From: an uncultured Pelagibacteraceae bacterium | Lineage (GTDB): Bacteria > Pseudomonadota > Alphaproteobacteria > Pelagibacterales > Pelagibacteraceae | Length of the DNA stretch: 64,000 bases | Reading direction: 5' to 3' | Assembly (NCBI GenBank): GCA_902589345.1 | Contig: CACISU010000003.1 | Location: 24,001-88,000, forward strand | Shown: positions 8,459 through 17,592 of the stretch, one piece after another | Layout of the letters: the number at the start of each line of letters is the position of its first letter | Numbering within the stretch: position 1 is the stretch's first letter | Translations under genes and position numbers: made by a program | The notes under the pieces: generated by a model | The model's input: only the letters and a program-made list of their open reading frames with translations | The model's database searches: none | What the model was told of the DNA's origin: nothing

Positions 8459-9496
8459 ATGAAAAAAATTATTTCTTATGGGAGATCAATATATGAAGCA
8501 TTGGATTATTGTTTAAATAAAGAAAAAAAAATAATATTAATGGGATTAGGTGTCAATGATCCAAAGGGAGTTTTTAATACAACTACAAACTTATTCAAAA
8601 AATATAAAAATAAGGTTTTTGATATGCCTGTTGCAGAAAATGGTTTTACTGGAATTGGTTTAGGGTTAGCGATAATGAAATATAAAGTAGTGATTACTCA
8701 TCAAAGAGTAGAATTTTCCTTGTTATCATTTGAACAAATTGTAAACCAAATTGCCAAGTGGTTTTTTATGTCTTCAGGCAAAGTTAATGTTCCAATAGTA
8801 ATAAGATTAATTATAGGAAAAGGTTGGGGACAGGGACCACAACATTCCCAATCTCTTGAGAGTATATTTGCTCATATACCAGGATTAAAAGTAGTTGCTC
8901 CTTCTAATGCTTTTGATGCCAAAGGAATGATGATAAGTGCAATACAAGATCCAAACCCTGTAATTTTCTTTGAACATAGATGGTTACACGAGATAAAAGG
9001 TGTAATACCAAAAAAAATTTTTAAATCTAATTTAAATAAAGCAAATATAATTAAAAAAGGGAATGATATTACAATTGTTTCATATTCATATTCAGTAATT
9101 GAAATGATTAAAGCAAATAAATTTTTGGAAAAATTGAAAATAAAAGCTGAATTAATTGATCTAAGATCTTTAAAGCCAATTGACATTAAGACAATTTTAA
9201 AATCTGTGAAAAAAACCAAAAAAATATTAGTAGTTGATAACGGCATGACCACATGTGGAATAAGTGCAGAAATTATCTCTTTAATAGTAGAAAATTTAGG
9301 AAAAAAAATTGTTTGTAAAAGAATCGGAGTTAAGAATTCTCCAATTCCAAGCTCACGATTTGTAGCTGAGGGTTTTTATCCTGAACATGATATTATATTT
9401 AAAGAAGTATTAAAAATATTAAAAATTAAAAATAAATTGAAATTAAAAAAACTTTTTACTGATGTTCCCGATAAACAGTTTAGAGGTCCTTTTTAA
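8459..9496 (+). CDS. ThDP-dependent dehydrogenase E1 component, beta subunit-like
   Basis: A 345-residue E1 beta homologue with both expected domains. The pyrimidine-binding half has MPVAENGFTGIGLGLA (catalytic Glu), HQRVEFSLLSFEQIVNQ and GPQHSQSLE. The C-terminal transketolase-type half has IVSYSYSV, ELIDLRSLKPID and LVVDNGMTTCG. Together with the preceding gene it would form an alpha2beta2 ThDP enzyme. The final DVPDKQFRGPF resembles the C-terminal tail of genuine E1 beta chains. The neighbouring epimerases, 2OG oxygenase and sporadic-carbohydrate gene point to sugar branching rather than central metabolism. Confidence 0.9.
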   Translation: MKKIISYGRSIYEALDYCLNKEKKIILMGLGVNDPKGVFNTTTNLFKKYKNKVFDMPVAENGFTGIGLGLAIMKYKVVITHQRVEFSLLSFEQIVNQIAKWFFMSSGKVNVPIVIRLIIGKGWGQGPQHSQSLESIFAHIPGLKVVAPSNAFDAKGMMISAIQDPNPVIFFEHRWLHEIKGVIPKKIFKSNLNKANIIKKGNDITIVSYSYSVIEMIKANKFLEKLKIKAELIDLRSLKPIDIKTILKSVKKTKKILVVDNGMTTCGISAEIISLIVENLGKKIVCKRIGVKNSPIPSSRFVAEGFYPEHDIIFKEVLKILKIKNKLKLKKLFTDVPDKQFRGPF

Positions 9497-10486
9497 ATGA
9501 AAAAAAAAATTTTAGTTTTGGGTGGTAGTGGTTATATTGGAAGTACATTAGTAGAAAATTTATTAAAAAAAAAATTTAAAATAATCAATTATGATATCCA
9601 ATGGTACGGTAAAAATTTATTAAAAAATAAAAACCTTAAAAATATTAAAGATGATTTAAAAAATATATCTAAATATAAATTCAAAAACATAGACACTGTT
9701 GTGCATTTAGCCAACATAGCAAATGATGTTTCATCAGAAATTGATCCTGAATTTTCTTGGAAAACAAATGTTTTATATTTAAGGCTTATTTTAGAAAATT
9801 GTAAAAAATTTGGGGTTAAAAAATTTATATATTTAAGTTCCGGAAGTGTTTACGGCGTTAAAAAAGAAAAAAAGGTAACAGAAAAATTAAGCCTCGAGCC
9901 TATTTCTACATACAATCAAACAAAAATGATAGCTGAAAATGTTTTAAATAGTTATAAAAAAAATTTTAAAATTTTTATAATAAGACCTGCTACAGTTTGT
10001 GGACCATCAAAAAGGATAAGGCTTGATATTTCTGTAAATCAATTAGTTTATCAAGCAGTTAAAAATAAAAAAATCACAATTCATGGTGGACAGCAAATAA
10101 GGCCGAATATTCATATAAGAGATTTGGTTAATGCTATTATTTTTTTCTTAGAAAAGAATGTTACTACAGGCACATATAACCTAGGTTTTGAAAATTTAAA
10201 AATTATTGATTTAGCTTTGAAAATACAAAAGAAAATTAAATGTCAAATCAAGATTGAAAAAATGTTTGATATTAGATCTTATAGACTTGACTCCTCAAAA
10301 ATTATAAATATTGGTTTCAAAAAAAAATTTTCTGTTGAACATGCTATTGATGAATTATCCAAAATTTTTATTACAAAAAAATTTAAACATGAGGATAAAA
10401 ATTATAATATTCTTAAATTAAAAAAAATTTTAGCTAAAAACAAGAATCCAAATAAAATTTGGTATAATAAATTCTTTAAAAAATGA
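9497..10486 (+). CDS. NAD-dependent epimerase/dehydratase (extended SDR)
   Basis: A 329-residue extended SDR with LVLGGSGYIGSTLV (NAD binding), LSSGSVYG and YNQTK (catalytic Ser, Tyr, Lys). It also has RPATVCGPS...RLD and RPNIHIRDLV, which define a subfamily shared with 26140-27117 and, more loosely, 21369-22298. It probably epimerises, reduces or dehydrates an NDP-sugar. An extra lysine-rich tail of about 35 residues follows the conserved domain. It starts on the base after the E1 beta stop and overlaps the next epimerase as ATGA, so it is transcribed with them. Confidence 0.87.
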   Translation: MKKKILVLGGSGYIGSTLVENLLKKKFKIINYDIQWYGKNLLKNKNLKNIKDDLKNISKYKFKNIDTVVHLANIANDVSSEIDPEFSWKTNVLYLRLILENCKKFGVKKFIYLSSGSVYGVKKEKKVTEKLSLEPISTYNQTKMIAENVLNSYKKNFKIFIIRPATVCGPSKRIRLDISVNQLVYQAVKNKKITIHGGQQIRPNIHIRDLVNAIIFFLEKNVTTGTYNLGFENLKIIDLALKIQKKIKCQIKIEKMFDIRSYRLDSSKIINIGFKKKFSVEHAIDELSKIFITKKFKHEDKNYNILKLKKILAKNKNPNKIWYNKFFKK

Positions 10487-11466
10487 AAAAATATTTAGTT
10501 ACAGGAGGCTGTGGATTTATTGGAAGTCATTTAGTAGATGAATTATCTAAAAACAATAAAGTAATAGTTCTTGATAATTTATACACCGGCAATAAAAAAA
10601 ATATAAATTTAAAAAATAAAAATATAAACTTTCATAAAATAGATCTATCAAAATATAACAAAAAACTTGAAAAACTTTTTAAAAATGTTGATACTGTTTT
10701 TCATTTAGCTGGAATTGCTGATATTGTGCCAAGCATAACAAACCCAGAACTGTATTTTAATGTAAATGTAAATGGTACATTAAATATTTTAAGATGTTCC
10801 AAAATTAATAGAGTAAATAAAATTGTATATGCTGCTTCTGCATCATGCTATGGAGTACCAAAAAAATTTCCTACAAATGAAAACGAAGAAATTAAACTAA
10901 ACTACCCCTACGCATTGTCAAAGAAACTTGGAGAGGATCTTATTATACATTGGGGAAAAGTTTATAATTTGAATGTTAGTTCACTGAGATTATTTAATGT
11001 ATATGGTTTAAGGTCCAGAACGTCAGGAGCTTATGGCGCAGCTTTTGGAGTCTTTCTTGCACAAAAATTAAACAACTTTCCATTAACAATTGTTGGAAAT
11101 GGCAAACAAACAAGAGATTTCATTTTTGTTAAAGATGTTGTGAGTGCATTTATAAGTTCTTCAAAATTAAAAAAATCAGGATATATATTTAATGTAGGTA
11201 GTGGAGTTGAAACAAATATAAATTATATTGCTAGTAAAATATCTTCAAAAAAAATTTACATACCAAAAAGGCCAGGTGAACCAGATAGAAGTTTGGCTGA
11301 TATTTCAAAAATAAAAAGAATTTTAAAATGGAAACCTGTAATATCTATTGATCAAGGTATAAATGTATTATTAAAAAATATTTTTTATTGGAAAGGATCT
11401 CCAGTTTGGACTCCGGGTAAAATTAAAAAAGCAACTAAAGTTTGGTTTCAATATTTAAAAAAATGA
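10483..11466 (+). CDS. NAD-dependent epimerase, UDP-glucose 4-epimerase-like
   Basis: A 327-residue extended SDR: VTGGCGFIGSHLVDEL (NAD binding), IDLSKY, HLAGIADI, AASASCYG and YALSK (catalytic residues), then RLFNVYGLRSR and TRDFIFVKDV. The pattern is that of UDP-GlcNAc/UDP-Gal 4-epimerases of the WbpP/GalE type. The C-terminal PGEPDRSLADISK motif is typical of the same group. It follows another epimerase with an ATGA overlap and shares ATGA with the downstream oxygenase gene. Epimerisation at C4 of a UDP-hexose is the simplest guess. Confidence 0.88.
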   Translation: MKKYLVTGGCGFIGSHLVDELSKNNKVIVLDNLYTGNKKNINLKNKNINFHKIDLSKYNKKLEKLFKNVDTVFHLAGIADIVPSITNPELYFNVNVNGTLNILRCSKINRVNKIVYAASASCYGVPKKFPTNENEEIKLNYPYALSKKLGEDLIIHWGKVYNLNVSSLRLFNVYGLRSRTSGAYGAAFGVFLAQKLNNFPLTIVGNGKQTRDFIFVKDVVSAFISSSKLKKSGYIFNVGSGVETNINYIASKISSKKIYIPKRPGEPDRSLADISKIKRILKWKPVISIDQGINVLLKNIFYWKGSPVWTPGKIKKATKVWFQYLKK

Positions 11467-12245
11467 ATTACTTAACACAAAAAGAGTTAAAAACCACGCG
11501 TATATTTTTAAATAAGGGATATATTATTAAGAGAGTTGAAAATGTAATTTCTCATAAATATATACAAAAAAAAATAAAAAATGAAATATCAAGGCTTCTT
11601 AAGTTAAAAAGAAAAATTAACTTAAACTATTTACACCTATATGTTTCAAAAGAAAAACTAAATGATTTAAGGGTCAATTTGATAAATTCTGTAAACAAAG
11701 ATAAAAATTTCAAATTTCACTACTTTAATTTAGCTAAAAGCAATCTCTACACTTTAATAAATAATGAGCTAATGATGCAAAAAAACATAAATATAAGTAT
11801 ACAATTACCAAATGATGATAGTTCCTTATTGCCAATTCATTCTGATGTTTGGTCTGGAGATTCACCGTATGAATTTAATTTATGGGTCCCGATGGTAAAT
11901 TGTTATAAAACAAAATCTATGTATATTTTAAATCCAAAAGATAACCAAAAATTTAATAAAACTATAATTAAAAACAAAAAATTATTAAGTAGCGCCTCAG
12001 TCTACAATAAGCTAAAAAAAAAATTAAAATGGCTAAAGGTAAATACTGGAGAGTTTATGATTTTTGATCAAACATTGCCACACGGAAATGTAGTAAATTT
12101 AGAGAAACACACTAGAGTATCTTTGAATTGCAGATTTAAATCTATTTTTTCACCATATGGAGACAAGAAAATTGGTGAATTTTTTATCCCAATCACACCA
12201 AGAGCCTCAACAAAAATTGGTTCAAAATATAAGTTTCCTTTTTAA
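11463..12245 (+). CDS. Sporadic carbohydrate cluster 2OG-Fe(II) oxygenase
   Basis: This 260-residue protein has the facial triad of a 2-oxoglutarate/Fe(II) dioxygenase: HSD in LPIHSDVWSGDSPYE, a distal His in TLPHGNVVN, and an Arg in HTRVSLNCRF that would hold 2OG. From memory, this pattern next to the gene that follows matches the 'sporadic carbohydrate cluster 2OG-Fe(II) oxygenase' family. Members hydroxylate or oxidise an unknown carbohydrate. ATG at 11463 makes an ATGA overlap with the preceding stop; an upstream TTG at 11442 is less likely. Cytoplasmic; no signal peptide. Confidence 0.78.
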   Translation: MNYLTQKELKTTRIFLNKGYIIKRVENVISHKYIQKKIKNEISRLLKLKRKINLNYLHLYVSKEKLNDLRVNLINSVNKDKNFKFHYFNLAKSNLYTLINNELMMQKNINISIQLPNDDSSLLPIHSDVWSGDSPYEFNLWVPMVNCYKTKSMYILNPKDNQKFNKTIIKNKKLLSSASVYNKLKKKLKWLKVNTGEFMIFDQTLPHGNVVNLEKHTRVSLNCRFKSIFSPYGDKKIGEFFIPITPRASTKIGSKYKFPF

Positions 12246-12246
12246 T

Positions 12247-13311
12247 ATGAAAAAGTTGAAAGGATATATTTTTAGTAGACCTTTTTTAGGTGAAAGAGTA
12301 CCCCAACATATTCAAAATATAATTTTGAGAAATTATTGCAAAAGCAAAAATATTAACTTTTTGTTAAGTTCTACAGAATATACTTCGGAGGGCAGTTCTT
12401 TAATTCTTTTTGAAGTTTTAAAAAATATAAAAAAATATGATGGAATATTGTTTTATAGTTTGCTTCAATTACCTCTCGATCAAAAAAAAAGACAAATATT
12501 TTATAAAAATATATTAAAAAATAAAAAAGAATTACATTTTGCATGTGAAAATATAAAAGTTAAAACAAAAAATGAGATTAAGAATTTAGACTTGATATTC
12601 AAAATAAATTTAGAAAAGAATAATCCTTATAAACAAATATACAAAAAAGGAGTAGAAAAGTTTTACGTAAATTATAGACATAAAAAATCTAAAAGAAATT
12701 TTATAGAGAGACTAACAAATAATAAAGTAAAATGTATGAAGGTAGCAAAAAAATACGATTATAATTACTGGGATGGTGATAGAAAATTTGGATATGGAGG
12801 ATACAAATATATAGAGGGCTATCATCACTTTTTAGCAAAAAATTTAGTAAAAGATTATAACTTAAATCAGAATTCTAAAATTTTAGACATTGGATGTGGA
12901 AAAGGTTTTTTAATGTATGAATTGAAGAAAATTACCAAGAGTAAATTTATTTATGGAATAGATATCTCAAAATATGGAATAAAGAATTCAAAGAAAGAAA
13001 TTAAAAAAAATATTACTCACTTTGACGCCAGAAAAAAACTAAATTATGATGATAATTATTTTGATCTAGCTATAACTATTAATACTTTTCATAATTTCAA
13101 ATTACCAGAGATTAATTTGGCATTAAAAGAAATTGAAAGAATTGCTATAAATAAATATTTATGTGTAGAGTCTTATAGAAATGAAGCGGAACAGTTTGGA
13201 GCTCAAAGCTGGGCATTAACTGCAGAAACTATAATAGATAAAAAATCTTGGAAATGGTTATTTGAAAACTCAGGATATAAAGGTGATTATGAGTTTATTT
13301 ATTTTAAATAA
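12247..13311 (+). CDS. LIC12192-type sporadic carbohydrate cluster protein fused to a SAM methyltransferase
   Basis: This 354-residue protein has two parts. Residues 1-120 (KGYIFSRPFLGERVPQHIQN, LLSSTEYTSEGS, YDGILFYSLLQLP, ELHFACE) match the LIC12192 family, a protein of unknown function found in scattered carbohydrate clusters, often beside a 2OG oxygenase as here. Residues 165-354 form a class I methyltransferase with KILDIGCGKGF near 211-221 and FDLAITINTFHNF as motif II/post-II. The family is normally a stand-alone protein of about 130 residues, so the fusion is unusual. ATG at 12247 follows the preceding stop directly; an upstream in-frame start would lie inside the oxygenase gene. The overall reaction is unknown. 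Confidence 0.78.
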   Translation: MKKLKGYIFSRPFLGERVPQHIQNIILRNYCKSKNINFLLSSTEYTSEGSSLILFEVLKNIKKYDGILFYSLLQLPLDQKKRQIFYKNILKNKKELHFACENIKVKTKNEIKNLDLIFKINLEKNNPYKQIYKKGVEKFYVNYRHKKSKRNFIERLTNNKVKCMKVAKKYDYNYWDGDRKFGYGGYKYIEGYHHFLAKNLVKDYNLNQNSKILDIGCGKGFLMYELKKITKSKFIYGIDISKYGIKNSKKEIKKNITHFDARKKLNYDDNYFDLAITINTFHNFKLPEINLALKEIERIAINKYLCVESYRNEAEQFGAQSWALTAETIIDKKSWKWLFENSGYKGDYEFIYFK

Positions 13312-14467
13312 AAAAAGAAAAAAATGTTATGTTTGTAACTACACAAATAAAATTAAATTCTTTTCAATACAAAATCTACCTGTTTCAACTATTAATAATT
13401 ATTTTTATAAAAAAAATAAAAAATATTATGTTTCAAATTTTAATACAGACTTTTGTCCAAATTGTAAAAATATTCAAATTTCAAAACCAATTAAGTTTGA
13501 TTACCTATATTCAAACTTTAAAAATAAACAGAAAGGTACAAACTTATTATATATTGCAATTAGAGATAAATTAAAAACAACAAAAAAACCTTTTGTTGTA
13601 AATATTGGAAAAAACTATGAGAAATTAGATTCAAAAATTCTTAAAAAAATAAATTACATAAAATTTGATCCTACAAATAAAAAGAAATCAATTTACGAAA
13701 AAAAATTATCCTCTGATTTTAAAAATTTTAAAAATTTCAATAAAAAAGTTGACTTAATTGTTTTTGACCATTTTATATCAAACATACCTAATATAGATAA
13801 TCTATTAAAAATTTTAAATAAAATTTTAAAGGATGATGGAGAAATAGTAATTTCAACACATTATGGAATTTCAAATCTTAGAAATGTAGATTTAAACCGT
13901 TTTTATTTTGAACATATAAATTATTTCTCATTAAAAAGTTTATTAATTTTATTTAAAAAATTTGATTTATATTTAAAAAATTTTGTTTTAATTGAGAACG
14001 ATAATTTTATAAAATTAAAATTTAAAAAAAGTCAGCAATTTCTAGGAAAAAAAGTTAGAGAAGTTTTAGAAAAAGAAAATGATATCGGTCCCAAAAACCT
14101 ATTCGATTTTAAAAAAACATATAAATCAAATAAATTAGTCTTAAGAAAATTATTTAAAAATAAAAAAGAAAGAATATATGGATATGGAGCTTCAATTGGA
14201 TCGATTACTCAAATTATTGCTTATAACCTTCAAGGAAAAATCGAAAGCATAATTGATGACAAACCTTTAGATAACACTGTTGTAATTGGTAAGAATAAAA
14301 TTCAGATTAAAAAATTAAAAAATATTAAATTTAAAAATAATAAAAAGATAATATTAAATTTTATTCCAAGACATCAATTGCAAATTAAAAAAAAATTAAA
14401 AAAGTATTTAGTTAAGGGTGATACTTACATAAATATGATTAATAAAATAAAAATTAAAGAAATTTAG
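13289..14467 (+). CDS. C-methyltransferase-like protein with degenerate SAM site
   Basis: A 392-residue member of the same family as 691-1857. The N-terminal zinc motif is kept (Cys13/Cys16, Cys56/Cys59). The C-terminal domain is also kept (YGYGASIGSITQII, then IDDKPLDN). The central SAM-binding segment is weak: where relatives read ILD/EIGSNDG, this one reads VVNIGKNYEKL near 103-113, without the acidic residue and GxG spacing. The post-motif HISNIPNIDN segment still resembles the fold. It may be catalytically changed or inactive. ATG at 13289 overlaps the upstream gene by 23 nt; the 3' end overlaps the convergent GT9 gene. Confidence 0.7.
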   Translation: MSLFILNKKRKKCYVCNYTNKIKFFSIQNLPVSTINNYFYKKNKKYYVSNFNTDFCPNCKNIQISKPIKFDYLYSNFKNKQKGTNLLYIAIRDKLKTTKKPFVVNIGKNYEKLDSKILKKINYIKFDPTNKKKSIYEKKLSSDFKNFKNFNKKVDLIVFDHFISNIPNIDNLLKILNKILKDDGEIVISTHYGISNLRNVDLNRFYFEHINYFSLKSLLILFKKFDLYLKNFVLIENDNFIKLKFKKSQQFLGKKVREVLEKENDIGPKNLFDFKKTYKSNKLVLRKLFKNKKERIYGYGASIGSITQIIAYNLQGKIESIIDDKPLDNTVVIGKNKIQIKKLKNIKFKNNKKIILNFIPRHQLQIKKKLKKYLVKGDTYINMINKIKIKEI

Positions 14468-15725
14468 ACAATAATTTTTTAAATAAAAATAAATATAGTT
14501 TATTTAAAGTAACAAATTTTACTACCTCAAAAAAATATTTCATTTTTACAAAAAACTTATTATTTAAATATATCTCCCCATTTTTGTTGAAAGTATAAAT
14601 AAACGATCTCGATGACTTGTATCGCCAATTTGAAATAAAATTTTTGTAATTTGAAAAATTAGTTATTTTCTTTCTTTCTTTAAGAAATTTTTTAAATTTT
14701 TGATCTAAATTATTTTTAAAAATATTATCAACGCAATATCGTGTTTTAAAAATACATTGTATTTCTCCAATATAATCACAATCAGAACAAGGGGTATTAT
14801 ACATCCAATAACTTTCATTTTTCCTTAGTTTGTAAGGATATGGGAACCATTTATGACCACCTCCAGATGATAATAAAATTAAACTTTTAATTTTTTTCCA
14901 AACAGCATAATGACTTAGTCCAGTTTCAAAACCAATATAAATATTTGATTTATTAATTATTTTCATAGACTGCTTAAAATCAGTTTTAAAAAAAAGATTT
15001 ACTATTCTTTTATTATTTCTATATTTTCTTAAAATATTATTTATTTTATTTTTTAAATTTTTTTCAAATGTGATTCCAATAATAACGATTTTATCACTTG
15101 AATTATTAAGCAACATTTCCAGCAATAATTTAAAATTTGATGCAATGGAAAATTGCTTTTCACCACTTAGGTTAAGAACTATTTGTTTACTTTCTTTTAT
15201 TTCGTTATTAACTTCAAAAATATTTGTTAGAGGTTTCAAATTTAAACCACTTTTTTTTATAAAATCCGAGTAATAGTCATACTCATTAATGACTTTTTTA
15301 TTTATTTTTAAACTTGTCAAGTCACAAGCGATTTGGCTTATTTTATTTAATAAATCTTTATTTTTTGGATAATTCTCATTACAAATATATATTTTTTTTG
15401 CTCTTACAATTTCCATTATTTTTAAATTTTCTTCATTAAGATTCCTTCTCATTACCAAACATTTATCATAGTGAATAGATTTTATTCTACTCAAAACATC
15501 TTTATCTTTATCAGAAATTTTTTTTCTAGAGTTAAATTTGTTACCTAAATTTTTAAAAAAAAAAATATTTCTAAAGTTTTTTAAATAAGGTTGTAGACAT
15601 AAATTTTGATGTGATAAAACTATATCTAACTGCAATTTATTTTTTTTTGATAAAATTCCATTTAAAATAGGTAAAGATAGTATTAAATCGCCAAATCCAT
15701 CATTTTTAATAATTAAAACTTTCAT
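14454..15725 (-). CDS. Glycosyltransferase family 9 (heptosyltransferase-like)
   Basis: A 423-residue GT-B protein. The N-terminus VLIIKNDGFGDLILSLPIL is the hallmark of lipopolysaccharide heptosyltransferases. The donor-binding half carries IVLNLSGEKQFSI, IVIIGITFE, and IYIGFETGLSHYAVWKKIKS, which corresponds to the conserved D/ExGxxH region. A cysteine cluster, CSDCDYIGEIQC, lies just after it, as in several GT9 members. It would add a heptose or related sugar to the LPS core or surface glycan. It is transcribed alone leftward, between two rightward blocks. The C-terminal 60-70 residues are a lysine/phenylalanine-rich extension. Confidence 0.85.
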   Translation of the reverse strand: MKVLIIKNDGFGDLILSLPILNGILSKKNKLQLDIVLSHQNLCLQPYLKNFRNIFFFKNLGNKFNSRKKISDKDKDVLSRIKSIHYDKCLVMRRNLNEENLKIMEIVRAKKIYICNENYPKNKDLLNKISQIACDLTSLKINKKVINEYDYYSDFIKKSGLNLKPLTNIFEVNNEIKESKQIVLNLSGEKQFSIASNFKLLLEMLLNNSSDKIVIIGITFEKNLKNKINNILRKYRNNKRIVNLFFKTDFKQSMKIINKSNIYIGFETGLSHYAVWKKIKSLILLSSGGGHKWFPYPYKLRKNESYWMYNTPCSDCDYIGEIQCIFKTRYCVDNIFKNNLDQKFKKFLKERKKITNFSNYKNFISNWRYKSSRSFIYTFNKNGEIYLNNKFFVKMKYFFEVVKFVTLNKLYLFLFKKLLSKFL

Positions 15726-15757
15726 TTAGAATAAACATAATATAATAAAACTTGATT

Positions 15758-16915
15758 ATGAACATAATTATTATTGGTGGCGGATTTGCTGGGTGTGCAT
15801 CAGCCGAAATGCTTTCAAAGCTTAAAGGAGTTAATATTAGTATAATTGAGAAATCAAATTTTCTTGGAGCAGGTGTAAGAACTTTCTTTTATGGTGGTCA
15901 TCCATATACTTATGGTCCAAGACATTTTTTAACAAAAAATAAGGAAACTTATATTTATCTTAAAAAATTTTTAAAACTTCGAAATTGTAATTATCATCAA
16001 TTTAAAAGTTATGTAGAAGAAGATGATCAATTCTATAATTATCCACTGAATCAAAGTGATATTATGAATATGCCTGATTTTAAAAAAATAAAAAAAGAAT
16101 TAAAAAATAAAAAAAAAATTTCTAATTTTAATAACCTGGAGGAATTTTGGATAAATTCAATCGGCAAAACTTTATTTAATAAGGTAATTGATCGATATAA
16201 TAAGAAAATGTGGTTAGTAGACACTTGTAAAAAAATAGATACTTTCAAATGGTCTCCTAAAGGAGCTACAATCAAAAAAGGATCAAAAGCTGTTTATGAT
16301 GATAGAATAAGTGTTTATCCAAGAAATGAAGATGGTTATAATTATTATTTTGATTTAATTGATAGATCGAAAAAAATTAAAAAATATTATAATTCTACTA
16401 TTACAGAATTTGATTTTAAAAATAAAAAAGTAAGAATAAATAATAAAAAAACACTTAAATATGACTATGTAATAAATACAATTTCTCCAGATGGAATGTT
16501 TAAAAAAAAATATGGAGAACTCGGCTTTATTGGTAGAGATTTGCATTTAATTGTTTTTCCAACTCAAAATGTTTTTCCAAAAAATGTATTTTTTTTATAT
16601 TATCCAAATTCAGAAAAATTCACCAGATTGGTAGAATATAAAAAATTTACACTACATAAATCAAAGACATCTTTAATTGGAATGGAAATACCTTCAAAAA
16701 ATGGAAAATTTTATCCTCTTCCTTTCAAAAGTGAACAAAAAAAAGCAAAAAAATATTTTGATTTAATGCCTAAAAATTTTTATTCTATTGGAAGAGCGGG
16801 AACTTATAGATATGAAGTTGATATAGATGATTGTATACTTCAATCTATGATGGTATTTGATGAAATTAATCAAGGAAAATATTCAGGACCTGTTGTTGGA
16901 GATGAATTCAAGTAA
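15758..16915 (+). CDS. UDP-galactopyranose mutase-like flavoprotein
   Basis: A 385-residue FAD protein. The dinucleotide-binding motif is IIIGGGFAGCASAEML with the ADP-ribose acidic residue in IIEKSNFLG. GGHPYTYGPRHFLT corresponds to the HxYGPHxFHT region of Glf. C-terminal GRAGTYRYEVDIDD corresponds to the GRLxxYxYxDMD FAD contact of mutases. Glf converts UDP-galactopyranose to UDP-galactofuranose; this divergent relative might act on another UDP-hexose. ATG at 15758 is preferred over TTG two codons upstream. It diverges from the GT9 gene across 32 bp, and its end overlaps the next gene. Confidence 0.78.
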   Translation: MNIIIIGGGFAGCASAEMLSKLKGVNISIIEKSNFLGAGVRTFFYGGHPYTYGPRHFLTKNKETYIYLKKFLKLRNCNYHQFKSYVEEDDQFYNYPLNQSDIMNMPDFKKIKKELKNKKKISNFNNLEEFWINSIGKTLFNKVIDRYNKKMWLVDTCKKIDTFKWSPKGATIKKGSKAVYDDRISVYPRNEDGYNYYFDLIDRSKKIKKYYNSTITEFDFKNKKVRINNKKTLKYDYVINTISPDGMFKKKYGELGFIGRDLHLIVFPTQNVFPKNVFFLYYPNSEKFTRLVEYKKFTLHKSKTSLIGMEIPSKNGKFYPLPFKSEQKKAKKYFDLMPKNFYSIGRAGTYRYEVDIDDCILQSMMVFDEINQGKYSGPVVGDEFK

Positions 16916-17591
16916 AGCACTATTTTTTGGAGGGACTAGCGAGATTGCTTTAGAAATATCAAAACAATTAAAAAAATATTATGATATCACATCATTTTCC
17001 AGGTCAATTTCTGCAAATAAAAATTATACAAAAGAAATTAAAATTGATTTCAATAAAAAAATATTTCCAAAAAAAAAAATAAATAAAAATTTAAAATCAA
17101 AGTTTTCATTAGTAGTTTTTTTTCAAGCTTATCAGCCAAAATATAATAAAAATTTTTATGATTTAAAATATAACTTTATTAATGAAGTCATTAACGTTAA
17201 TGCAATTTTTTCAATTAAAATAATTACTTATTTAATTAAAAAAAAGTTTTTAAAAAAAAATTGTAAAATAGTTTTTTTTTCAAGTAGATCAGGAAGTATT
17301 TTTGAAAGGGGTAAGTTTAATTATCATAAACCGGGTGGAAATAATTTATATAGAGCAAGCAAAGCTATTTTAAATTCATTCGTTAAGAATATTTCTTATG
17401 AGTATAATTCATTAGATCATATTTTTATAGCATATGATCCAGGATGGACTAAAACAAAAAGTTCTGGTGGAATGAGAAAGGGTTTATCAAAAAAAATTGT
17501 TTCTAAGAAATTTTTACAAAATATTTTGAAGTTTAAAAAAAAACATTCTGGAAAATTTATTGATCTAAACTTTAAAATTATTCCCTGGTAA
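16902..17591 (+). CDS. SDR-family oxidoreductase
   Basis: A 229-residue SDR that begins KALFFGGTSEIALEISKQL (a GGTSxIA variant of the nucleotide-binding motif, seen in DprE2/Rv3791-like and polysaccharide SDRs). It contains FFSSRSGS and YRASK, the catalytic Ser and Tyr-Lys pair, then AYDPGWTKT. The conserved NNAG segment is not obvious (FFQAYQPKY stands there). ATG at 16902 overlaps the mutase gene by 14 nt. Next to a Glf-like gene, a role in making or altering a furanose or keto-sugar precursor is possible but unproven. Confidence 0.8.
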   Translation: MNSSKALFFGGTSEIALEISKQLKKYYDITSFSRSISANKNYTKEIKIDFNKKIFPKKKINKNLKSKFSLVVFFQAYQPKYNKNFYDLKYNFINEVINVNAIFSIKIITYLIKKKFLKKNCKIVFFSSRSGSIFERGKFNYHKPGGNNLYRASKAILNSFVKNISYEYNSLDHIFIAYDPGWTKTKSSGGMRKGLSKKIVSKKFLQNILKFKKKHSGKFIDLNFKIIPW

Positions 17592-17592
17592 A

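Noticed and set aside
8872..9252. 126-codon minus-strand frame
   Set aside because: Lies wholly within the E1 beta gene opposite conserved motifs; no family resemblance.
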